NCBI GenBank assembly: GCA_026397675.1
Contig: JAPLUH010000220.1
Location: forward strand, 1-26,667
From: Verrucomicrobiota bacterium
Lineage (GTDB): Bacteria; Verrucomicrobiota; Verrucomicrobiia; Limisphaerales; UBA9464
DNA: 26,667 nucleotides
Reading direction: 5' to 3'
Positions 16,263 through 23,516 of this stretch are shown here, one piece after another. The position numbers were made by a program, and so were the translations under genes. Position 1 is the first letter of the stretch; each line of letters starts with the position of its first letter. The notes under the pieces were generated by a model. It saw nothing but the letters and a program-made list of their open reading frames with translations, was not told the DNA's origin and did not search any database.

Positions 16263-16852
16263 CAGTGAGCCACGTAGGGGGCCTTGGTTCCAAACTGCAA
16301 ACTGGGGGCGGTCGCCGTGGTGCTGACATCGAAGGCGATCCAATGGCCATTGGCGGAATGGGAAGGAAATCCGCAGGCGATGGCAAATTCACCGGCCTCG
16401 TCGGCCACGAACTGGAAGGGCACGCCGGTCTTTCCAGTGGTGCCGCGCACGGGGTAAGGCGTTGATGCACCTTTGAAGGCGGGTTCGCCCATCTGGAGTT
16501 TCTTCACCACGGGCTTTTCGACCACGATGGCGCTGTGCGGAACCGGGCTGTTGTTGGTGAACATCACCGACACGGTCCAACCCTGAGGGATGGTGTAGCG
16601 GGCGCCTCCCTTGGCAAATCCGTTGAAGTTCATGCCATAGTTCACGGCATTGTAGGCCGAAATGACCACTAAGCGGGCGGTCTTGGGAGTCTTCGGATCC
16701 ACCGAAAGGAACATGGATTCCTGAGGTTCCGCTGCCTTGGAGTCGCCGCTGGGCGTGCCGTGGTCATGGCCGGTGGGAGCAGTGGGCGCATCGGCGGCCT
16801 GAAGCATCGGACTCAGGGCGAGGGCACAGACTAGGGCGATTATCCGGAACAT
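16262..16852 (-). CDS. Exported sulfocyanin-like cupredoxin with His at the axial position
   Basis: A 196-residue protein. A signal peptide (MFRIIALVCALALSPMLQAA) is followed by a His/Pro-rich spacer and one cupredoxin domain (about 60-178). The domain resembles sulfocyanin-type blue copper proteins: YTIPQGWTVSVMFTNNSPVPHS and a FKGASTPYPVRGTTGKTG segment. Candidate type-1 copper ligands are His106 (VPHSA), Cys160 and His165 (CGFPSH). Met is usual five residues after the second His, but here that position is His170 (SANGHW). Copper binding is inferred from this pattern. A periplasmic electron carrier is likely; the partner is unknown. It lies immediately upstream of ribF, with a one-base overlap, and downstream of the PQQ dehydrogenase terminator. 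Confidence 0.82.
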   Translation of the reverse strand: MFRIIALVCALALSPMLQAADAPTAPTGHDHGTPSGDSKAAEPQESMFLSVDPKTPKTARLVVISAYNAVNYGMNFNGFAKGGARYTIPQGWTVSVMFTNNSPVPHSAIVVEKPVVKKLQMGEPAFKGASTPYPVRGTTGKTGVPFQFVADEAGEFAIACGFPSHSANGHWIAFDVSTTATAPSLQFGTKAPYVAH

Positions 16853-16884
16853 GGCGTTCAGTTGGTTGACGGCGATAAGATCTT

Positions 16885-16924
16885 AAAAAAGGCCCGGGGG
16901 CCAAGCCTGAGCTTTGCCCCCGGG
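16885..16924 (-). terminator. Strong intrinsic terminator after the PQQ dehydrogenase gene
   Basis: The arms CCCGGGGGC (16893-16901) and GCCCCCGGG (16916-16924) pair perfectly over 9 bp. Inside them AAGC and GCTT pair around a CTGA loop after one mismatch. On the minus strand the stem is followed by CC and six T. It lies 39 nt past the dehydrogenase stop codon and separates that gene from the cupredoxin-ribF unit. Confidence 0.85.
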
Positions 16925-16963
16925 TGACGGTTTTAAATAGAAGAACGAGCGAGTGACGATTCC

Positions 16964-18319
16964 TTACTCCAAAGGAGCCACTTCTGCGCCCGCCGGAACC
17001 TTGTCTGACGTGACGAGCATCCAGACCGCTCCGCGTTCATTCTGCGCCGGATCGGCCGGACCACCGTAGTTGGCCTTCGCGTCGGTCACGTAGAGGGTAC
17101 CGTCGGAACCCTGTCCGCCACCGGTGAACATCAGCTTGGTGTTGAGCAGTTCCTGCATTTGCCATTTGCCCTGGGCGTCGCGCGCCGTACCCCAGAGCTT
17201 GCCGGAGCCCCAATCTCCGAAGAAGTAGGTGCCGTCCATCTGAGGGTACTTGGAGCCCCGGTACACACCGAAGCCAATGACGCAATTGCCCTGGTCCACA
17301 TGGCTGTATTCGCAAATGGGGGCCTCACCCACGCGCGGGGCATCCTTGACTGCATCCAGGTCCGGCTTGCCGCTGGCATCTAGGGGCAGGGGGAACGGAT
17401 GGGTGCCGCACATGAACTTCCAACCATAGTTCACGCCCGCCTTGCCATGGGGCTCGAAGTTGACCTCTTCGTAGTGATTCTGGCCGATGTCGGCGATGTA
17501 CATGTCGCCGTTCTTCGGGTCGAACTGGAAGCTCCACGGATTGCGCAGGCCGTAGCTCCAGATCTCGGGCTTGGCGTTGGGGTGAATCTTGTTAAAGGCC
17601 TCCTCGGTCACACCGAAGAGCTTCATCTGCGAGGCGGGCGTGATGAACGGGTTGTCTTTCGGGATGGAATAACCGCGGTCCGGCTGGGACGGGTTGACAT
17701 CGATGCGCAGGATCTTCGCCAGCCAGGTGCTCAGGTCTTGGCCGGCACCCAGTACATCCCCTTCCCAACCGCCGTCGCCACTACCGATGTACAAGTAGCC
17801 ATCGGGGCCGAAGGCGATCTCGCCGCCGTTGTGATTGGCATAGGGGCGGGGCATTTGGAACACCACCCGGGCGGACTCGGGATCGGCCTTGTCGGGGTTG
17901 GTTTTGGAGACCTGATACTCGACGATGAATCCGGCGCCATTGAACCACATGTCGGAGTAATGGACGTAAAACTTGCCGTTTTCGGCGAATTTCGGATGAA
18001 ACTCGAGGTCGTAGAGTCCCTGTTCGAGAAAGGAGCTGACTACCGTCTCATGGATGTCGAGGAAGGGCTTGTCCTGAACTTTGCCGTTCTTGATGAGTCG
18101 GACGATGCCGGTTCGCTCGCAGACAAACAGGCGGTTGTTGTCGCCTGGGGCTAGAGAGACACGGACCGGGTCCACGAAGCCGCCAGCGACCTTGACTAGG
18201 GACACCTTGACGGGCTTGGGGAGTTTGCCGCCGGAGAGGGCGGTGTTGTGCTTGGGTTCAGCCGCCACCGTGGTCAGCGACAGCGCGGAGGCAAGCAGGA
18301 GTGGTGTGAGGAGTTTCAT
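16964..18319 (-). CDS. Exported PQQ-dependent sugar dehydrogenase (soluble GDH / Yli-like beta-propeller)
   Basis: A 451-residue protein with a signal peptide (MKLLTPLLLASALSLTTVAA). The mature part is a six-bladed beta-propeller of the soluble glucose/sorbosone dehydrogenase family. Motifs are QGLYDLEFHP, NHNGGEIAFGPDGYLYIGSG, EIWSYGLRNPWSFQFDP and YIADIGQNHYEEVN. The family oxidises aldoses or polyols in the periplasm using PQQ and Ca2+; substrate and cofactor are inferred. No PQQ synthesis genes are in the window. I chose ATG 18319, where the signal peptide begins; the upstream open frame is low-complexity and overlaps the small gene before it. It follows the OFA transporter and the 54-residue gene on the same strand and ends in a strong terminator. 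Confidence 0.92.
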   Translation of the reverse strand: MKLLTPLLLASALSLTTVAAEPKHNTALSGGKLPKPVKVSLVKVAGGFVDPVRVSLAPGDNNRLFVCERTGIVRLIKNGKVQDKPFLDIHETVVSSFLEQGLYDLEFHPKFAENGKFYVHYSDMWFNGAGFIVEYQVSKTNPDKADPESARVVFQMPRPYANHNGGEIAFGPDGYLYIGSGDGGWEGDVLGAGQDLSTWLAKILRIDVNPSQPDRGYSIPKDNPFITPASQMKLFGVTEEAFNKIHPNAKPEIWSYGLRNPWSFQFDPKNGDMYIADIGQNHYEEVNFEPHGKAGVNYGWKFMCGTHPFPLPLDASGKPDLDAVKDAPRVGEAPICEYSHVDQGNCVIGFGVYRGSKYPQMDGTYFFGDWGSGKLWGTARDAQGKWQMQELLNTKLMFTGGGQGSDGTLYVTDAKANYGGPADPAQNERGAVWMLVTSDKVPAGAEVAPLE

Positions 18320-18377
18320 CGGTGTGGGTGGTGATCCGGGATTGATGAGTGAGGTTTGAGAAAGGTGGGCAACGCGC

Positions 18378-18542
18378 TTACGGCTTGGCGGGTGTGGTCG
18401 AGTTTGTCGATCCCGCCTGAATGGGCTTGATAGGCATGCTGGCAGCGAAGAGCGGCATCGACCTCTGGATCGATCGGGCGACACCCCAAGAGAGTGGGGT
18501 GAGCACCAGAATCCAGGTGACGATGAACAAGAGACGTTGCAT
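18378..18542 (-). CDS. Putative MFS (OFA) transporter small subunit, 54 residues
   Basis: A short gene (ATG 18542, TAA) starting 12 nt after the OFA transporter stop. The product has one clear membrane helix, LLFIVTWILVLTPLSWGVAR, followed by SIQRSMPLF and a Pro/Ser/Thr-rich tail. The pattern of a helix with P-L-x-WGV and then a short amphipathic stretch ending in LF matches, from memory, small proteins found right after OFA-type transporters and named MFS transporter small subunit. Position, strand and sequence agree. Function is otherwise unproven. No Shine-Dalgarno is visible, so coupling to the transporter is plausible. Confidence 0.75.
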   Translation of the reverse strand: MQRLLFIVTWILVLTPLSWGVARSIQRSMPLFAASMPIKPIQAGSTNSTTPAKP

Positions 18543-18554
18543 GACGTTCGAAAG

Positions 18555-19913
18555 TCAGGAGTCGGACGCCAAATGATGCTTTGGATGCACCGGTCGTACC
18601 AGCAAGTTGGCGATGAGTCCGATGAGCAGCAGTCCGCACATCAGGTACAGGGTGCTATTGTAGGCTTCAGCCGCGGGCACTCCGGCCTTCTTCTTCGCGG
18701 TGGAGATGTAGTTGATGAGTTGGGGGCCGACGATGGCGGCGAATGACCAGGCCGTGATCAGGCGGCCATGGATGGCTCCTACTTGATAAGTTCCGAAGAG
18801 GTCTCGGAGATAGGCCGGAATGGTGGCAAAGCCGCCGCCGTACATGGAGATGATAAGAGCTGTGACCACCACGAAGAGGGATCGACTTCCGATCTTCTGA
18901 GTCCACGGAACGAGCGAATACAGCAGCGCGCCGAGTAGAAAGTAGATCGCGAACACAGTGCGTCGGCCGGTGAGGTCGGAGACGGAGGACCACAAGAAGC
19001 GCCCACCCATGTTGAAGAGCGAAAACAAACCGGCGAACACGCCGCCCACCGCGGCGCTGACGCCGAACAAGTCCTGACACATCAGTGAGGCTTGGCCTAA
19101 GATGCCGATGCCCGCGCTGACGTTCATGCACAGGACAATCCACAGCAGCCAGAACTGGGGCGTCTTCCAGGCCGTGTCCACCGAGACGGACTTGCCGGGT
19201 CCCGCCTTGGATCCGGTGGCGGCGGGTTGCCAACCCTCGGGTTTCCAGTCGGCCGAGGGAACTCGAACGAGCCAGGCTCCAAAAATCATCCAGGCCGCAT
19301 AAAGTCCGGCCATGGTGAAGAACGTGGCAGCGACCCCTGGGTCGGTGGCCGTCTTGAAGAACGACATCAAGGTGACACCCAGAGGTGCACCGATGAGCGC
19401 GCCGCCGCCGAAGCCCATGATGGCCATTCCGGTGGCCATTCCGGGCCGATCTGGAAACCACTTCATCAGCGTGGAGACCGGAGCGATGTAGCCCAAGCCG
19501 AGCCCGATGCCGCCGATCACGCCGTACCCCAGATAGACCAGCCACAGCCAGTGCTGCTGCACCCCGATGCCCGCCAACACGAGTCCGGAACAGAAACAAG
19601 TAGCACTGGCGACCATCACCTTGCGGGGGCCGCTGCGCTCAACCCATTTGCCGAAGACGGCCGCAGAAAGCCCGAGCAAGACCAAGGCGATGGAATAAAC
19701 CCAGCCGATTTGCGGGATGGTCCAATCTCGCGTGGGGTCGTGGGCAGCGCCGCCGAGGAGTCGGCTCAAGGGTTCGTTGAAAACACTGAAACCGTAGACC
19801 TCGCCAATGCACATGTGCACGGCGATGGCTGCCGGCGGCACCAACCACCGCGAAAATCCCGGGCCCGCCACGGTGGCTTCGCGAGAAAGAAAATGGGGTG
19901 AGTGATCACTCAT
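18555..19913 (-). CDS. OFA-family MFS transporter (oxalate/formate antiporter-like)
   Basis: A 452-residue inner-membrane protein with 12 predicted hydrophobic segments. The N-terminal AAIAVHMCIGEVYGFSVFNE and DWTIPQIGWVYSIALVLLG are typical of the OFA branch of the major facilitator superfamily. GKWVERSGPRKVM is the loop 2-3 MFS motif, and GIGLGLGYIAPVSTLMKWFPDRPGMATG is the family loop near helix 4-5. Substrates of this branch are small monocarboxylates or dicarboxylates (oxalate, formate, lactate, pyruvate-like); the one here cannot be named. I chose ATG 19913 because it gives the usual N-terminus; the open frame continues 21 codons upstream. A 54-residue small-subunit gene follows. Confidence 0.92.
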   Translation of the reverse strand: MSDHSPHFLSREATVAGPGFSRWLVPPAAIAVHMCIGEVYGFSVFNEPLSRLLGGAAHDPTRDWTIPQIGWVYSIALVLLGLSAAVFGKWVERSGPRKVMVASATCFCSGLVLAGIGVQQHWLWLVYLGYGVIGGIGLGLGYIAPVSTLMKWFPDRPGMATGMAIMGFGGGALIGAPLGVTLMSFFKTATDPGVAATFFTMAGLYAAWMIFGAWLVRVPSADWKPEGWQPAATGSKAGPGKSVSVDTAWKTPQFWLLWIVLCMNVSAGIGILGQASLMCQDLFGVSAAVGGVFAGLFSLFNMGGRFLWSSVSDLTGRRTVFAIYFLLGALLYSLVPWTQKIGSRSLFVVVTALIISMYGGGFATIPAYLRDLFGTYQVGAIHGRLITAWSFAAIVGPQLINYISTAKKKAGVPAAEAYNSTLYLMCGLLLIGLIANLLVRPVHPKHHLASDS

Positions 19914-20221
19914 TGAGTCGGACGGGAGTGGTGAGATTGAGCGCCGATCCCGCCCGCGAGCCAAGCCAGAAAGCAACGGACAGCGATAGTCCGTAGAGCA
20001 ACGGTTTAGTTTCCGTTGTTCGGCAACACACGCACGGTGAGGGCCGATGGGTCCTTGGGTGTGTGGTGCAATTGATGGAGCGCCTTGCGAAAGTCCGATG
20101 GCTGAGCTCGGGCGATGTTGGGTCGGCCGTTTCGGTGCGTCGGATTCTGAACCGCGTCGAGGCGCGACACAGTCGGGTAGGGTGCTGGACGGCGGTTGCC
20201 CTTTCGATCCATCCTGCGCTC
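19914..20221. other. 308-bp intergenic region between the divergent OFA and DUF485 genes
   Basis: No convincing gene. It must carry the promoters for both divergent genes, but I found no good -35/-10 pair. The minus-strand frames give only short, low-complexity products. It holds two adjacent hairpins (see 19976-20020) and an 8-nt direct repeat (AGCAACGG at 19972-19979 and 19997-20004). The plus-strand DUF485 frame stays open for 53 codons upstream of ATG 20222, but that stretch shows no protein-like pattern. Confidence 0.5.
19976..20020. repeat. Two tandem inverted repeats in the OFA transporter leader
   Basis: The first hairpin has 6-bp arms ACGGAC and GTCCGT (19976-19981, 19989-19994) with a 7-nt loop. 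The second has arms CAACGG and CCGTTG (19999-20004, 20013-20018) with an 8-nt loop, extendable by a G-T and an A-T pair. They lie about 60-110 nt upstream of the OFA start. They could be operators or leader RNA structure. Neither is followed by a T-run on either strand, so they are not obvious terminators. Confidence 0.4.
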
Positions 20222-20545
20222 ATGTCCGACCCCGCCCATCCCTACCGGGACATTCATTCCGAGGCCTTCCTCCACCGTTTGATGCGGCGGCAGTTGGTCT
20301 TGTCCATCCTCTGCGCGAGTGCGTTTCTGGTGGCGTTGGTGGGGCTGCCGCTCCTGAATTATTTGACCCCGGAACTGATGGCCCACCGTGTCGCTGGCTT
20401 TACGCTGTCGTGGTTGGTGCTGGGGGTGTTGTTCTTCCCCTTTGTCTGGGCTATCGCCTGGGTGTTCATTCGTCGGTCCATTCGATTGGAGACTCAAGAG
20501 GTCGACGAGGTGCGGGATGCTTCAAGCCGGACTGCCAGGCGCTGA
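20222..20545 (+). CDS. DUF485 domain-containing small membrane protein
   Basis: A 107-residue protein with two transmembrane helices (LVLSILCASAFLVALVGLPLL and GFTLSWLVLGVLFFPFVW), between which lies NYLTPELMAHRVAG. The segment after helix two, AWVFIRRSIRLETQEVDEV, is the basic/acidic tail of DUF485. The sequence resembles the actinobacterial-style DUF485 proteins with a GF-TL-W-LGVLF pattern. DUF485 genes usually precede a sodium/solute symporter gene (ActP-like), as yjcH does before actP. Here a DedA gene follows instead, 31 nt downstream, and no symporter is present in the window. The start ATG 20222 has no Shine-Dalgarno. Confidence 0.8.
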   Translation: MSDPAHPYRDIHSEAFLHRLMRRQLVLSILCASAFLVALVGLPLLNYLTPELMAHRVAGFTLSWLVLGVLFFPFVWAIAWVFIRRSIRLETQEVDEVRDASSRTARR

Positions 20546-20576
20546 AGTACCGCACTCGATTCCAAGCTATCCCCTC

Positions 20577-21230
20577 ATGGATTTTCTCAAGGCCTTTCTC
20601 GATGTGGTGCTGCATTTGCAAGACCACTTGTTTGAACTGACTCGTAATCAAGGGGCTTGGGTTTATGGTATTCTCTTTTTAATTATCTTTGCCGAGACCG
20701 GGCTGGTGCTCACTCCGGTGCTGCCTGGTGATTCGCTGCTCTTTGCCGTGGGAGCGGTGGCAGCCAACCCGGCTTCGGGTCTCAATGTCTGGGTGGCCGG
20801 AGCCCTGATGATCGTCGCCGCCGTGATCGGGGACGCGGTGAATTATTCAGTGGGGCGATTCTCCGGAAATTACCTGACCGCGCGCTTCCCTAAAATTATT
20901 CGGCCTGAGTACCTCGAGAAGACTCATCACTTCTTCAAGGTTTATGGAGGCAAGACGGTGATCCTCGCGCGCTTCATTCCCATCGTTCGAACCTTTGCCC
21001 CATTCGTGGCCGGTATGGGGGCGATGAACCGATCCCGTTTCATGTTTTTCAACGCCGTCGGCGCGGTGGCTTGGGTGGGGTTAATCCTCCCGGCGGGGTG
21101 GTTCTTGGGGCGCTTGGAGTTTGTGAAAAAGCGCTTCGAGGTAATTGTGCTCGGTATCATCTTTGTTTCGGTGCTGCCCGTGGTTTGGGAAGCCTGGAAA
21201 GCTCGTTGTCACAAGTCCAACAAGTCCTGA
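20577..21230 (+). CDS. DedA family (VTT domain) membrane protein
   Basis: A 217-residue multi-pass inner-membrane protein. The DedA/VTT signature is clear: FAETGLVLTPVLPGDSLLFAVG, then the G-D-x-x-x-Y-x-x-G motif in GDAVNYSVGRFSGNYL, and RFIPIVRTFAPFVAGMGAM with its conserved Arg residues. The C-terminal helix is followed by a basic tail. DedA proteins are lipid scramblases/flippases or affect membrane potential and lipid-carrier recycling; which of these holds here is not shown. I chose ATG 20577; the open frame upstream overlaps the DUF485 gene. The next gene, glcD, starts 3 nt after the stop, so the run is probably an operon. Confidence 0.95.
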   Translation: MDFLKAFLDVVLHLQDHLFELTRNQGAWVYGILFLIIFAETGLVLTPVLPGDSLLFAVGAVAANPASGLNVWVAGALMIVAAVIGDAVNYSVGRFSGNYLTARFPKIIRPEYLEKTHHFFKVYGGKTVILARFIPIVRTFAPFVAGMGAMNRSRFMFFNAVGAVAWVGLILPAGWFLGRLEFVKKRFEVIVLGIIFVSVLPVVWEAWKARCHKSNKS

Positions 21231-21233
21231 ACC

Positions 21234-22619
21234 ATGGCGTGTTCCCCTGAAATTATTCACGAACTGATACGGATTCTCGGGCCAGAGTTGGTTCTGACCG
21301 CCGCCGAAGACCTGCTGGTCTATGCCTTCGACGGTACGGCCGCACTCACCCAACAACCCGGTTGCGTGGTGTTCGCCCGAGACACCGCCGACATCCAGGC
21401 CGTCTTGCGGTTGGCACAACGGACCCAGACGCCGGTGGTCACGCGGGGGTCCGGGACGGGCCTCAGCGGGGGATCCTTGCCAGTACCGGGATGCATCGTC
21501 CTGTGCACGGTGCGTATGAACCGCATCCTGGAGGTGGACCCAGCCAACCTGACGCTCCTGACCGAGCCGGGGGCGACCACGTTGCAAATTGCCGAGGCCG
21601 CGGCGGCCGTTGGCCTATTCTATCCCCCGGATCCGGGGTCGATGAAAATCAGCACCATCGGTGGAAACGTGGCCGAGAATTCCGGTGGCTTGCGTGGGCT
21701 CAAATACGGCATCACCCGCAACTATGTGATGGGCCTCGAGGTGGTGCTGCCCGACGGCGAAATTCTTTTTACGGGCAACAAGTGCGTGAAGGATGTGGCT
21801 GGGTATTCGCTCAAGGATCTTTTCATCGGCAGCGAAGGGACCTTAGGGGTGATCACCCGAATCCTCTTGCGATTGATCCCGCAACCGGCGGCCAAGCAGA
21901 CGCTAGTGGCCACCTTCGACGCGATGGACGCTGCGGCCCAAACGGTGTCCGATATTATCGCCGCCAAGATTATTCCCTGCACTTTGGAATTTCTCGACCG
22001 CACCACCCTCCGCTGCGTGGAAGACTACGCCAAGATCGGGTTGCCCGATTGCGAGGCGCTGCTGTTGATGGAGACCGACGGGCATCCGGCTCAGGTGGCT
22101 GACGAGGCGGCGCGCATGGAGGAGATCGCCAAGACCAACGGATGTCTGGCGATTCGGCGGGCTGCCGACGAGGCCGAAGCCAATGCACTGGCCGGAGCCC
22201 GACGGTCGGCCTTCAGTGCGCTGGCTCGGGTAGCACCGACGACCATCCTGGAGGACGCCACCGTGCCCCGCAGCGAACTCGCCCGGATGATTCGCTTTGT
22301 GGATCAAGTGGCCAAGAAGCACCGGCTTCGCATCGGCACCTTCGGGCACATGGGCGATGGCAACTTGCATCCGACTTTCCTGACGGATGAGCGGAACACC
22401 GAAGAAATGCACCGGGTTCATTTGGCCTTCCGGGAAATTTTTGATGAGGCCATTCGCCTTGGAGGCACCATCACGGGCGAGCACGGCGTTGGAGTGGCCA
22501 AGAAGGAGTTTCTGCCGAAGTTCTTGGGCGATGCCTCCATGCGGGTGATGCGGGGTCTACGACGCGAACTCGATCCCCAGGGCATTCTCAACCCGGGCAA
22601 GATGTTCGATGTGGAATGA
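21234..22619 (+). CDS. glcD: FAD-binding oxidase, glycolate oxidase subunit GlcD-like
   Basis: A 461-residue flavoprotein of the FAD-linked oxidase (PCMH) group. The FAD-binding domain has TPVVTRGSGTGLSGGSLPV, the PPDPGSMKISTIGGNVAENS segment and YGITRNYVMGLEVVLPDG. The C-terminal domain has GHMGDGNLHPTF and TGEHGVGVAKKEFL, both typical of GlcD and D-lactate dehydrogenases. It oxidises a 2-hydroxy acid such as glycolate or D-lactate, passing electrons to the respiratory chain. glcE and glcF genes do not follow, so either partners are elsewhere or it is a stand-alone enzyme. It starts 3 nt after dedA, and its stop overlaps the next start (ATGA). Confidence 0.93.
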   Translation: MACSPEIIHELIRILGPELVLTAAEDLLVYAFDGTAALTQQPGCVVFARDTADIQAVLRLAQRTQTPVVTRGSGTGLSGGSLPVPGCIVLCTVRMNRILEVDPANLTLLTEPGATTLQIAEAAAAVGLFYPPDPGSMKISTIGGNVAENSGGLRGLKYGITRNYVMGLEVVLPDGEILFTGNKCVKDVAGYSLKDLFIGSEGTLGVITRILLRLIPQPAAKQTLVATFDAMDAAAQTVSDIIAAKIIPCTLEFLDRTTLRCVEDYAKIGLPDCEALLLMETDGHPAQVADEAARMEEIAKTNGCLAIRRAADEAEANALAGARRSAFSALARVAPTTILEDATVPRSELARMIRFVDQVAKKHRLRIGTFGHMGDGNLHPTFLTDERNTEEMHRVHLAFREIFDEAIRLGGTITGEHGVGVAKKEFLPKFLGDASMRVMRGLRRELDPQGILNPGKMFDVE

Positions 22620-23494
22620 GTTCGGATCGCATCATCACCGATAAGGGGGCCGTTCCTTCTGTTGCTCGACAGCAAGCGCTGCTGACCTTGTTGGCCGATG
22701 AGGATTGCGGGGTGGTCGAGGCAATTCGAGAGCAGTTGACACCGCGAGGACGCCCCCAGGCCTGGCTGAAGGCGCACCGGGTGCATCCGGACCCGGTGAT
22801 CCGAGCCCGGGTCCGCGAGTTGTGGGACGCTCAGGCGCGGATGGATGCCGACCGGGAGTTTCTCGAATTCTGTGCGGGGCACGGCGAGCACTTCGACCTA
22901 GAGGAGGCCGTCTGGAAATTGGCCAAGACCCGCAATCCCGAGGCTCCCATCGAGGCTTATCAGGCCCAGTTGGATTGGTGGGCCCAGGCGGCGGAGCCTG
23001 CGGTGGAATTGGCTTCAGACGGAGGAGAGGTGATTTCCGCCCTCAATGCGGTGCTCTTCGGGAAACAGGGTTTCCGGGGCGATACAGAGCACTACTTTGA
23101 TCCTGAGAACAGTTACCTAGACCGGGTGATCGACCGTCGGCGGGGCATCCCCATCACGCTGTGTTGCCTCTATCAGTTCGTGGCCCGTCGCCTCGGCCTC
23201 CCGGTGGTGGGCATTGGCATGCCGGGGCATTTTCTGTGTCGCTATCAGGATGCCCAGGGGGAGTGGCTAATCGACGCCTTCCATGCTGGGCGTCTGGTGA
23301 CTCGATCTGAGGCCCGTCAACGACTGGCCCATTTTGCTCTGCCCGATTCCGACAGCGCCATTTTGTTGCAGCCCATTTCTCCCCGACGGTGCCTCCAGCG
23401 AATGATCGCCAACGTGCACGTGATTTATCAGAAACGCCGCGATGCTGTCGAATCACGGCGCCTCCAGCAGTATCTCGTACTGCTCTCGAGGTAA
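22616..23494 (+). CDS. SirB1-type transglutaminase-like protein
   Basis: A 292-residue protein. The first third (about 1-95) is helical and HEAT-like. The second part, from ISALNAVLFGKQGFRGD through YFDPENSYLDRVIDRRRGIP to GLPVVGIGMPGHFLCRY, is the SirB1/YchA-type transglutaminase-like domain (Transglut_core2). The conserved features here are the RRGIP segment and the GHFL histidine. A classical Cys-His-Asp triad is not obvious: the CCLYQF pair sits where many SirB1 members have no cysteine. Enzyme activity is therefore doubtful, and members are often found near peptide-release or cell-wall genes without a firm role. The start overlaps the glcD stop by 4 nt, so it is translationally coupled. 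It ends 22 nt before the convergent miaB. Confidence 0.85.
   Translation: MSSDRIITDKGAVPSVARQQALLTLLADEDCGVVEAIREQLTPRGRPQAWLKAHRVHPDPVIRARVRELWDAQARMDADREFLEFCAGHGEHFDLEEAVWKLAKTRNPEAPIEAYQAQLDWWAQAAEPAVELASDGGEVISALNAVLFGKQGFRGDTEHYFDPENSYLDRVIDRRRGIPITLCCLYQFVARRLGLPVVGIGMPGHFLCRYQDAQGEWLIDAFHAGRLVTRSEARQRLAHFALPDSDSAILLQPISPRRCLQRMIANVHVIYQKRRDAVESRRLQQYLVLLSR
23466..23484. repeat. Inverted repeat at the 3' end of the SirB1-type gene
   Basis: AGCAGTA (23466-23472) and TACTGCT (23478-23484) form a perfect 7-bp stem around TCTCG, inside the last codons of the gene and close to the convergent miaB end. No T-run follows on either strand, so it may only slow or protect transcripts, or be chance. 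Confidence 0.3.
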
Positions 23495-23516
23495 GTATTC
23501 CTCAGTTGGGAACGAC

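Noticed and set aside
17399..18154. A 251-codon plus-strand frame opposite the PQQ dehydrogenase
   Set aside because: Shadow of the real gene; the product lacks recognisable motifs.
18667..19599. A 310-codon minus-strand frame overlapping the OFA transporter in another frame
   Set aside because: The OFA frame has clear transporter sequence; this one is Arg/His-rich and typical of an out-of-frame reading.
19908..20010. A short minus-strand frame with a hydrophobic segment (PLLYGLSLSVAFWLGSRAG) ending over the OFA start
   Set aside because: Only a TTG could start it, it spans the two hairpins, and there is no independent support for translation.
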